The notes under the pieces: generated by a model
What the model was told of the DNA's origin: nothing
Seen by the model: the letters and a program-made list of their open reading frames with translations, nothing else
Database searches by the model: none
Part shown: positions 57,572 to 64,000 of the stretch, in pieces
Numbering within the stretch: the first letter of the stretch is position 1
Layout of the letters: the number at the start of each line of letters is the position of its first letter
Assembly: GCF_027359395.1 (NCBI RefSeq)
Contig: NZ_CP114778.1
Location: 1,054,001-1,118,000, forward strand
Reading direction: 5' to 3'
Source: Prochlorococcus marinus str. MIT 1013
GTDB lineage: Bacteria; Cyanobacteriota; Cyanobacteriia; PCC-6307; Cyanobiaceae
DNA length: 64,000 nt
Position numbers and translations under genes: made by a program

Positions 57572-60500
57572 ATGACCAGCAGCGGCAAAATCAGAATTTA
57601 TGAATTGTCCAAGGACTTAAGCCTTGACAATAAAGATGTGCTAGACGCAGCTCGAAAACTCTCTATTGCTGCAAAAAGTCATAGCAGTTCAATAAGCAGT
57701 CTTGAAGCTGTTCAAATCAAAGATTTTCTAAAAAACAGTAATAGAGTAAAAACCACCAACAAACCAACTAAGAAATTAGATAAAGAAATTCTTTCAGTAA
57801 AAAAAAGTCCTACTAAACCAAAAAATGACCATAAACCTCAGCTCAAGCAAAATTCTCCTGGTCCATCAAATCTTTCACAATCAAAGTTAAATGTCCCTTT
57901 AAAACCAAGTCAAACTTTAGTTAAAACTCATGAATCAACTCCCTCAAATAACCAAAAAATAGAAAAAAACAAGCTTTCTGATCAAACACAAATAACCGCC
58001 CCCTCTAAACCAAACAAACCATTACCTCCAAAGCCAAGAAAAGAATTAAAGCCATCCATTTCTAAGCTGGACCCCAAAACGGAAAGGATTACACAACTTG
58101 CCAAGCAAAAAAAAGATAACAAATTCGACAATCAATCTCTAAATTCTGAATTTGCTAAAAAGCCAACCAATCAAGCAAAACCTAATTATCAACAGGAACC
58201 TAAGAGGCCACTAGCACCTCCAAGCAGACCAAAAATAAATATACAAGATAAAAAACGAATAGAAGTCAATAGCCTCAAGCCAAAAACAGGAACTAATAAA
58301 AGTGAAATTCCTTCTCAAAAAGTTAGTCCAGGTGATTATCAAAGAATTAAAAATCAAAACAAACAGAACTCGCCTTCAAGGAAAACTCAGCCTCCAGCGA
58401 AAGGAAATACTCTTGAACTTGTAGGAGCACCCATACGAATAGAAAAGCCCACAAATAAATACCAGACTAATGAAGCAAGAAAAAAACCATTAATGCCCTC
58501 CAGACCTGGCGCTCCAAAACCTCCAGTATCTGCAAATCGTCAAGGATTATCAAACCGATATAGTTCCAATAACAGACCAGGAGGAACGGGGCCAATTCGC
58601 CCTGGGTCGCAAAATAGGCAAGTTGCTAATCGAGCTGGAGTAGCCAATCGACCTTTTCAAGGTCAAAATCAGTCAGGGTCTAATAATCGCACTGGTGGGC
58701 CAGTTCGTTCTGGATCTCCAAACAGAGGCGGGGGACAAAATAGAGCTGGAGTTCCTACCAGGGCAGCTGGTGGGCTAAACCGCTCTAATAATCGTCCAGG
58801 GGTTCCATCTGGCATGAGGAAACCAGTTGCTCCTAGTGAATTAATGCAACTGCAAAAGCCACAAGCCAGACCAAATTCACCTCAAAGAAAAGCTGAATCT
58901 CCAACTAGTCCTAGACCTAAACGAGAAAACTCATCGGGAGCAAGGCCACCAGTAAACAGACCCACTCCAGCAGCTCCTAAAAAGCCAGCTCATAGACCAG
59001 GAGGTACTGCCACAGCCCCAAGAAGGACAGGGAGGCCTGACTGGGACGATAGTGCAAAGCTTGATGCATTAAGAAATAAATCGCCTCAAAAACAGCGTCA
59101 AAAAGTCCACATCATTGGCGAAAATGATGATGCTTTAACCGCAGAAACAAGTGGATTTGCAGGAGAGCAACAAGCAGTAGTTCTCTCCGCAAGCTTGGCT
59201 CGACCATCGAAGCCTAAATCCGGGAAGAGAAATAATGGAAAGCCTTTAACTGCTCTGAAAAAACGTAAGAAAGAAACAACTCGTCAAAGACAACGAAGAC
59301 GGGCGATGGAATTAAGGGCTGCTAGAGAAGCAAAACTTGTAAGGCCTGAAATGATTGTTGTTCCAGAGGATAATCTCACGGTTCAAGAACTTGCTGACAT
59401 GTTGAGTGTTGAAAGCTCTGAAATAATTAAATCATTATTTTTCAAAGGAATTACTGCGACTGTCACTCAATCGCTAGATCTAGCAACAATCGAAACAGTT
59501 GCGGAGGAATTCGGGGTACCTGTTCTTCAAGATGATGTTGAAGAGGCTGCGAAGAAGACCGTTGAAATGATTGAAGAGGGAGATTTAAAACACTTAATCA
59601 GAAGACCTCCCGTCGTTACTGTGATGGGACATGTCGACCATGGGAAAACATCTTTACTAGACGCCATTAGAAAAGCGAGAGTAGCGGCAGGAGAAGCTGG
59701 CGGTATAACTCAACACATTGGTGCCTATCAAATTGAAACTGAACATGATGGATCTACGAGGAAGCTAACTTTTCTTGACACTCCTGGGCATGAAGCCTTC
59801 ACAGCGATGAGAGCTAGAGGAACAAGGGTTACAGATGTTGCGATTTTGGTTGTAGCCGCTGATGACGGCGTTAGGCCTCAAACCCTTGAAGCTATTAGCC
59901 ATGCAAGAGCTGCAAAAGTTCCAATTGTCGTGGCGATCAATAAAATTGATAAAGAAGGATCTTCTCCCGACCGCGTAAAACAAGAATTATCAGAGCAAGA
60001 TTTATTATCAGAGGAATGGGGTGGAGACGTTGTAATGGTTCCCGTTAGTGCCATTAAAGGCGAAAACATAGATAAACTTTTAGAAATGGTTTTGCTAGTA
60101 ACTGAAGTAGAGGATTTACAAGCCAACCCAGATAGATTGGCAAAAGGTACAGTCATAGAAGCTCACTTAGACAAAGCGAAAGGTCCTGTTGCCACATTAC
60201 TAGTCCAAAACGGTACCCTGAAGTCAGGAGATGTAGTAGCAGCTGGTCCCGTGCTTGGCAAAGTAAGGGCGATGGTAGACGAAAATGGATCAAGAATTAA
60301 AGAAGCAGGTCCATCTTGTCCCGTAGAAGCCCTTGGATTCAGTGAAGTACCGACTGCCGGTGATGAGTTCGAGGTTTACCCAGATGAAAAGGCAGCAAGA
60401 TCAGTGGTTGGAGAACGTGCCACAAATGCTCGAGCAGCGCGACTGGCTCAGCAAATGGCTTCAAGGCGAGTATCACTTTCTTCCATATCTGGCCAAGCAA

Positions 60501-61129
60501 GTGAGGGTGAGCTGAAAGAACTAAATATCATACTCAAAGCAGACGTGCAAGGAAGTTTAGAAGCAATACTTGGTTCTCTAGAACAGCTTCCTAAAGACGA
60601 AGTGCAAGTACGAGTATTGCTATCAGCTCCTGGTGAAATTACTGAGACTGACGTTGACTTAGCCGCAGCCTCGGGAGCCGTAATAGTTGGATTCAACACT
60701 TCAATGGCATCTGGTGCTAAACGTGCAGCTGATGCAAATGGTGTTGATGTAAGAGACTATGAGGTTATTTATAAACTTTTAGAAGATATCCAATTAGCAA
60801 TGGAGGGGCTACTAGAGCCTGAAATGATAGAAGAAGCCTTAGGGGTTGCTGAGGTTAGGGCAATATTCTCAATTGGCAAAAGTGCCGTTGCGGGATGCTA
60901 TGTAACAAATGGAAAAATACAACGTAATTGCAGAGCCAGAGTTAAACGTGGAAAGCAAATCGTTTTTGAAGGCGATCTAGATTCACTGAAAAGAAATAAA
61001 GATGATGTAAAAGATGTTTCAACAGGGTTCGAATGCGGAATAGGGTGTGATCGTTTTGCAAACTGGGAAGAGGGAGATCAAATAGAAGCCTTCAAACTTG
61101 TAACCCAAAGAAGAAAGTTGACCAATTGA
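57572..61129 (+). CDS. infB: Translation initiation factor IF-2
   Basis: The GTPase delivers initiator tRNA to the 30S subunit. A short N-terminal IF2 domain ([20 protein letters not shown]) is followed by about 500 low-complexity residues rich in Lys, Pro, Asn, Gln, Ser and Arg. Between about 325 and 415 there are many NRPG/NRAG-type units. A second IF2-N segment follows near 600 ([20 protein letters not shown]). The GTPase core starts near 683 with [15 protein letters not shown], then [11 protein letters not shown] and NKID, and domains II-IV complete it. The 1185-residue length is long, due only to the linker. Confidence 0.97.
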   Translation: MTSSGKIRIYELSKDLSLDNKDVLDAARKLSIAAKSHSSSISSLEAVQIKDFLKNSNRVKTTNKPTKKLDKEILSVKKSPTKPKNDHKPQLKQNSPGPSNLSQSKLNVPLKPSQTLVKTHESTPSNNQKIEKNKLSDQTQITAPSKPNKPLPPKPRKELKPSISKLDPKTERITQLAKQKKDNKFDNQSLNSEFAKKPTNQAKPNYQQEPKRPLAPPSRPKINIQDKKRIEVNSLKPKTGTNKSEIPSQKVSPGDYQRIKNQNKQNSPSRKTQPPAKGNTLELVGAPIRIEKPTNKYQTNEARKKPLMPSRPGAPKPPVSANRQGLSNRYSSNNRPGGTGPIRPGSQNRQVANRAGVANRPFQGQNQSGSNNRTGGPVRSGSPNRGGGQNRAGVPTRAAGGLNRSNNRPGVPSGMRKPVAPSELMQLQKPQARPNSPQRKAESPTSPRPKRENSSGARPPVNRPTPAAPKKPAHRPGGTATAPRRTGRPDWDDSAKLDALRNKSPQKQRQKVHIIGENDDALTAETSGFAGEQQAVVLSASLARPSKPKSGKRNNGKPLTALKKRKKETTRQRQRRRAMELRAAREAKLVRPEMIVVPEDNLTVQELADMLSVESSEIIKSLFFKGITATVTQSLDLATIETVAEEFGVPVLQDDVEEAAKKTVEMIEEGDLKHLIRRPPVVTVMGHVDHGKTSLLDAIRKARVAAGEAGGITQHIGAYQIETEHDGSTRKLTFLDTPGHEAFTAMRARGTRVTDVAILVVAADDGVRPQTLEAISHARAAKVPIVVAINKIDKEGSSPDRVKQELSEQDLLSEEWGGDVVMVPVSAIKGENIDKLLEMVLLVTEVEDLQANPDRLAKGTVIEAHLDKAKGPVATLLVQNGTLKSGDVVAAGPVLGKVRAMVDENGSRIKEAGPSCPVEALGFSEVPTAGDEFEVYPDEKAARSVVGERATNARAARLAQQMASRRVSLSSISGQASEGELKELNIILKADVQGSLEAILGSLEQLPKDEVQVRVLLSAPGEITETDVDLAAASGAVIVGFNTSMASGAKRAADANGVDVRDYEVIYKLLEDIQLAMEGLLEPEMIEEALGVAEVRAIFSIGKSAVAGCYVTNGKIQRNCRARVKRGKQIVFEGDLDSLKRNKDDVKDVSTGFECGIGCDRFANWEEGDQIEAFKLVTQRRKLTN

Positions 61130-61186
61130 TTGGCCCAACGAGTTAAAACTTAAGCATAACTAAATAGGATTAACTACAGCAAAACA

Positions 61187-61453
61187 CTAATCATCACTTT
61201 GTTTAGTTCTATCTTTAAATAATAAAAATCCAAGAATTAATAATGCTGTGGTTTGGATTGCAAGATCATTACTAGATACAGTATCTCCCCCAATCATATT
61301 GGTAACCATAATAAAAAAGCCTAGGGCAGCTGACCCAAAGAGCGCTATCCAAACAGCCCTTCTTAATCCTCGATAAGGATTTTTGGACTCCTTCAAAAGT
61401 CGAGCTCTTAAATTAGGATCTAAATTAGATTCAGGCATATTCGTATTAGTCAA
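61187..61453 (-). CDS. DUF3493 small membrane protein
   Basis: The protein (88 residues) has an Arg/Glu-rich N-terminal segment (NLRARLLKESKNPYRGLRRA) and two helices, WIALFGSAALGFFIMVTNMI and IQTTALLILGFLLFKDRTK. The LRARLxxExxxPYRGLR pattern is that of DUF3493, conserved in cyanobacteria and plants and without a settled role. It converges on infB (57 bases apart) and is divergent from the tRNA gene. Confidence 0.8.
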   Translation of the reverse strand: MTNTNMPESNLDPNLRARLLKESKNPYRGLRRAVWIALFGSAALGFFIMVTNMIGGDTVSSNDLAIQTTALLILGFLLFKDRTKQSDD

Positions 61454-61487
61454 AAATAAATTTAAAAGATGATAACTTTATTCTATT

Positions 61488-61559
61488 GCCGGTGTAGCTC
61501 AGGGGTAGAGCAACTGATTCGTAACCAGTAGGTCGGTGGTTCAATTCCACTCATCGGCA
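61488..61559 (+). tRNA. trnT: tRNA-Thr (anticodon CGU)
   Basis: A full cloverleaf can be drawn: acceptor GCCGGTG/CATCGGC with one G-U pair, D-arm GCTC/GAGC, anticodon arm ACTGA/CCAGT with CGT at 61520-61522, five-base variable loop, and T-arm GGTGG/CCACT with loop TTCAATT. The last pair of the anticodon stem is A-C, an acceptable mismatch. The discriminator is A at 61559 and CCA is not encoded. It reads ACG threonine codons. Confidence 0.93.
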
Positions 61560-61583
61560 TCAAGTTATGACAACTCTTTCGTG

Positions 61584-61611
61584 AAAAATTCCCAGAAAGA
61601 CGGAATTTTTT
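61584..61611 (+). terminator. Rho-independent terminator after tRNA-Thr
   Basis: AAAAATTCC (61584-61592) and GGAATTTTT (61602-61610) form a 9-bp stem, extended by a G-T pair, with a 9-base loop and a run of six T closing the 3' arm (61606-61611). It lies 24 bases after the tRNA and is the clearest terminator in the window. Confidence 0.7.
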
Positions 61612-61821
61612 ATATGTAGCAATTAATCAGATATTTCCTCTCTCTTGAAAACTGTTTTAATTTTTGAAATAAATAAGATCTCTGTATTAAAAAATAACTG
61701 TGAATAATCATTAGAGCTCAAGAAGCAAGTAATTCTGTTAATAACGAAAGTGATCTTGATATGTTAGGGTCTTAGCGCTCTAAATGTATGTCATCGGTTT
61801 TTCCCCTTACAAATAAAGGTT

Positions 61822-62568
61822 ATGACTTCTACTGCTCCAAATGAGAATGTTAAGGATAATTTAAAAGAACAAATTTCTTGCAAATTAGTCTCAGAGATAA
61901 TTCGTGAACGTATACAATCAAATGGGGCCAGATTTCACGCTAATGATAATATTTCCGATTTTATTCAGCCAGGAGAACTAGAAACTCTTGAGAGAGAAGT
62001 TGCTACAAGAGTTAGAGATCTCCTCAAAACTTTGTTGATTGACGTTGATAATGATCACAACACTCAAGAAACTGCAGAACGCGTTTCAAGAATGTATATC
62101 AATGAAGTATTTAAAGGCAGGTATCACCCTCAACCGAAAGTTACTAATTTCCCTAACGATAGAAATTTAGATGAGATTTATACGCTTGGTCCAATAACTG
62201 TTCGATCTGCATGTTCTCATCACTTTGTTCCAATCCTCGGAGATTGCTGGATAGGAATCAAACCTGGAGAAAAAGTTATTGGAATTTCTAAGTTTGCAAG
62301 AGTAGCTGATTGGGTTTTTTCTAGGCCACATATTCAAGAAGAAGCTGTAATGATTCTTGCTGATGAGATAGAGCGCTTGTGCGAACCCAAAGGTCTTGCA
62401 ATCCTCGTTAAAGCTCAACACTATTGCATGAAATGGAGAGGAGTAAAAGAACCAGAAACCAGCATGATCAATTCAATTGTTAGGGGTGACTTTCGCCATG
62501 ATGCAAGCTTGAAGCAGGAGTTCTTCGAACTTGTTAAGCAACAATCCAATTTCGGTAAAAATTATTAG
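61822..62568 (+). CDS. folE: GTP cyclohydrolase I
   Basis: This 248-residue enzyme opens GTP to dihydroneopterin triphosphate, first step to folate and pterins. Zinc ligands are in RSACSHHFVPILGDCW (Cys and His) and QHYCMKWRGVKEPETSM (Cys). VIGISKFARVADWVFSRPHI is the conserved core. The N-terminal 60 residues are an extension beyond the E. coli enzyme. AAAGG precedes the ATG. A 10-codon frame (61784-61816) ends five bases before it, probably by chance. It stands apart from the tRNA terminator by about 210 bases. Confidence 0.96.
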   Translation: MTSTAPNENVKDNLKEQISCKLVSEIIRERIQSNGARFHANDNISDFIQPGELETLEREVATRVRDLLKTLLIDVDNDHNTQETAERVSRMYINEVFKGRYHPQPKVTNFPNDRNLDEIYTLGPITVRSACSHHFVPILGDCWIGIKPGEKVIGISKFARVADWVFSRPHIQEEAVMILADEIERLCEPKGLAILVKAQHYCMKWRGVKEPETSMINSIVRGDFRHDASLKQEFFELVKQQSNFGKNY

Positions 62569-62587
62569 AAAGTTTTAAAAAACTTTC
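62568..62587. terminator. Candidate terminator between folE and the porin gene
   Basis: GAAAGTTTT and AAAACTTTC form up to 9 bp starting at the last base of the folE stop codon. The loop is very small, so the effective stem is 8 bp with four bases unpaired. Because folE and the porin gene converge, it could serve either. No long T-run follows on either side, so the call is tentative. Confidence 0.4.
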
Positions 62588-62631
62588 AACTGATTTAAAA
62601 GCAAACCCTCAATACTCACGAGGCTTTAGAT

Positions 62632-63822
62632 CTAGAAGTTAAAAGTGGTTTTCACCAAAGCCCCATTTACTTCCTCTTTACCATCTTTCTCGATAACAAA
62701 GATAGCTGGGGTAACTGTGACACTATCGCTAACTTTAAAATCGTAAAAAGCTTCCCAAGCTAAAGGATCGTCATAACCACTGTCATCTCTATGAGTTTCT
62801 GCTGTTCCAATACCAAAACCAAACTTATTGCCTTCAATCAAGGCGTTATTCCATAAAAATCCAATAGACCATGTATTTCCATCTTCAACTTTATTCATAG
62901 AAGTATCAGGGCTATCATCGTTTTCAGGATTCTTCCATCCCAACCCTCCACTCAAGCTGTAGTCGTCTCCAAATTGATAGCTACCACTAATAGCAAAAGA
63001 GGAGTAGTCGTTAATATCAGGAGAATTATCAGTTCTTCCGTTGTCTGACTGTGTAAATGCAGCTGCAAGAGTATATCTCTCATCAACCCATGCCAACTGA
63101 GTGGTGATGTGGTCTTTGCCTTCATCAGCTAAAAAGCCAATCGAAGAAATTGATGCGTCTTCTGAAACGAAAAGTGCAGAAGCAACTAATTTTTCATTGG
63201 ACCAAGTAATTCCAGCGCCCGCGCCCATCTTCTTGGAATAAGTATCACTCGCACCTGCCTGATTCAAGACAAACAAAACTCCATCACTTGTGTAAGCACT
63301 AGGCCAAACTCCAAGCAAATCATCTTGGCGAAGCTTGGGACCAAAAGTTACTTGAATATCATCTCCAACAGGGAACTGATAATAAGCCTTATGAAGTGCT
63401 AACGAATCACTACTACTGAAAGCACTATCTAATCGTGCCTCACCCATCATTCCGAAGGGTTCCATCATTCCAAAGTTACCTACGCGAACAGCAGTTTTAA
63501 GCATGTCTTGACCTGTAAAACTGGTCATAAACATTAACTTTGTATCGTAATGAAAAACTGTTCCATCCTTTTCGTCAGCAGTAGACATTCCACCCATTCC
63601 ACCCATTCCACCCATTCCAGAATCGCTCACGCCATCTACTCCACCCAAAATAAAAGTCGTTTTACCCATAAACATTGTTGAGGGGTATGAATCTCCCATA
63701 TTCATATGACTACCATGGTGATCATGATGATCTTTGTGCTTTTCACCTCCTGCTTGAACAACCATTGGAGTCACGAAACCTAAGGCAGCAGGGATTGAGA
63801 TTAATCGAACAAAGAGTCTCAT
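62632..63822 (-). CDS. Outer-membrane porin-like beta-barrel protein
   Basis: The 396-residue protein has a signal peptide (MRLFVRLISIPAALGFVTPM, cleavage after VVQA) and ends in Phe (KTTFNF), like an outer-membrane barrel. Alternating strands such as YSSFAISGSYQFGDDYSLSG and NTWSIGFLWNNALIEGNKFG fill the C-terminal two thirds, resembling cyanobacterial OprB-type porins. Unlike many cyanobacterial porins, it lacks an N-terminal SLH domain. Instead the mature start is His-rich (HKDHHDHHGSHMNMGD), and a Gly-Met repeat (GMGGMGGMGGM) follows near residue 68. Metal binding or uptake is plausible from these motifs. Another possibility is a general porin with a decorated tail. Confidence 0.75.
   Translation of the reverse strand: MRLFVRLISIPAALGFVTPMVVQAGGEKHKDHHDHHGSHMNMGDSYPSTMFMGKTTFILGGVDGVSDSGMGGMGGMGGMSTADEKDGTVFHYDTKLMFMTSFTGQDMLKTAVRVGNFGMMEPFGMMGEARLDSAFSSSDSLALHKAYYQFPVGDDIQVTFGPKLRQDDLLGVWPSAYTSDGVLFVLNQAGASDTYSKKMGAGAGITWSNEKLVASALFVSEDASISSIGFLADEGKDHITTQLAWVDERYTLAAAFTQSDNGRTDNSPDINDYSSFAISGSYQFGDDYSLSGGLGWKNPENDDSPDTSMNKVEDGNTWSIGFLWNNALIEGNKFGFGIGTAETHRDDSGYDDPLAWEAFYDFKVSDSVTVTPAIFVIEKDGKEEVNGALVKTTFNF
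63586..63619 (-). repeat. 9-nt tandem repeat in the porin gene
   Basis: CATTCCACC is repeated three times exactly (63586-63612), with a fourth copy lacking only its end (63613-63619). On the coding strand it gives the GGM units of the Gly-Met motif. Changes in copy number would keep the frame and alter the motif length, so strains may differ here. Confidence 0.85.
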
Positions 63823-63831
63823 GGATCTAAT

Positions 63832-63858
63832 AAAACTAGTAAAGCTAGTAAAACTATT
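63832..63858. repeat. Three imperfect 9-bp repeats in the porin leader
   Basis: AAAACTAGT, AAAGCTAGT and AAAACTATT follow one another directly, 10-36 bases before the porin start codon on the reverse strand. They could be a binding array for a regulator or a leftover of slippage. The remainder (63859-64000) is AT-rich. It likely holds the promoter; a possible C-terminal end of another reverse-strand gene enters from the window edge, which I cannot identify. Confidence 0.45.
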
Positions 63859-64000
63859 TATATCTCACAAGGCTAGCTTCACAGTTTTGTTAATGGTATA
63901 GAATATGTGCTTTTAGATACTAAAAATCGTGTTTTTTAGTCTTTGCCAGGAAAAAACTGAGAACCAATTTCCATCAAAATCTAGTCTCAAAAAGAAGAGA

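Noticed and set aside
61784-61816. 10-codon frame before folE as a leader peptide
   Set aside because: No Shine-Dalgarno sequence and no overlap or regulatory codon pattern; probably chance.
63859-64000. C-terminal end of a reverse-strand gene entering from the right edge
   Set aside because: Short open frames exist in two registers but are too short and unconserved-looking to assign to a family.

Overview
The window comes from a marine picocyanobacterium, almost certainly Prochlorococcus. The evidence is an AT-rich, very compact genome with cyanobacterial hallmarks: split RNA polymerase genes (rpoC1, rpoC2), two b-type ATP synthase subunits, a 50-residue high-light-inducible (Hli) protein, PSRP-3/Ycf65, Ycf35, a cyanobacterial-type PII, BioK and a System II cytochrome c assembly pair (CcdA, Ccs1). 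I see no insertion sequence, prophage, CRISPR array or island with foreign composition. This is core genome, and the unusual features are small ones: leader structures, mini-ORFs, small proteins and poorly characterised conserved families.

Layout. 1-528: groES and the start of groEL (reverse). 753-2684: atpD-atpC, the detached beta/epsilon operon (forward). 2735-4758: PSRP-3 and the aminopeptidase PepP (reverse). 4855-9447: a tightly overlapping forward run of a CNNM-type membrane protein, a DUF697-like GTPase, nadD and nadE (NAD synthesis). 9464-16720: the main ATP synthase operon (reverse: atpI, B, E, F2, F, H, A, G) followed by a 75-residue unknown and a DUF3326 protein. 16721-17124 is the only long gene-free stretch; it is very AT-rich and carries a perfect 12-bp inverted repeat. 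17148-20426: ftsW, ccdA, ccs1 (forward). 20415-25627: queF (reverse), a small unknown plus glnB, tlyA (reverse), a small unknown, purB and fumC. 25648-28425: a Ski2-like RNA helicase (reverse). 28555-33182: the biotin operon bioF-bioK-bioC-bioD-bioA. 33240-39638: a J-domain protein, rsmG, an aldo/keto reductase, a [4Fe-4S] ferredoxin, Ycf35, DUF2997, a HEAT-repeat protein, a 41-residue membrane peptide missed by ordinary ORF length limits, and a sodium:solute symporter. 39670-51746: rpsT-tatD-rpoB-rpoC1-rpoC2-hli-rlmN, all reverse. 51915-57511: hisD, rpiA, an HtrA/Deg protease, then rimP-nusA-ylxR. 57572-62568: infB, a DUF3493 protein, tRNA-Thr(CGU) with a clear terminator, and folE. 62632-63822: an outer-membrane porin-like protein with a His/Met-rich start.

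How the genes fit together. Energy conversion (ATP synthase), gene expression (RNA polymerase, NusA, IF2, RimP, RlmN, RsmG, S20, PSRP-3) and cofactor synthesis (NAD, biotin, pterin/folate, queuosine precursor, c-type cytochrome assembly) dominate. Many adjacent genes share ATGA, TAATG or GTGA junctions. Several convergent genes overlap at their 3' ends, as expected in a streamlined genome. Many starts are GTG or TTG without a Shine-Dalgarno sequence.

The best leads for new biology are the ferredoxin-Ycf35-DUF2997 cluster, the mini-ORF with a strong ribosome binding site overlapping the ftsW start, the hairpins flanking atpE, the homopolymer tract at the hisD start, the small protein beside glnB, and the metal-binding-like N terminus of the porin. 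All function calls rest on recognising motifs by eye; no database search was run.
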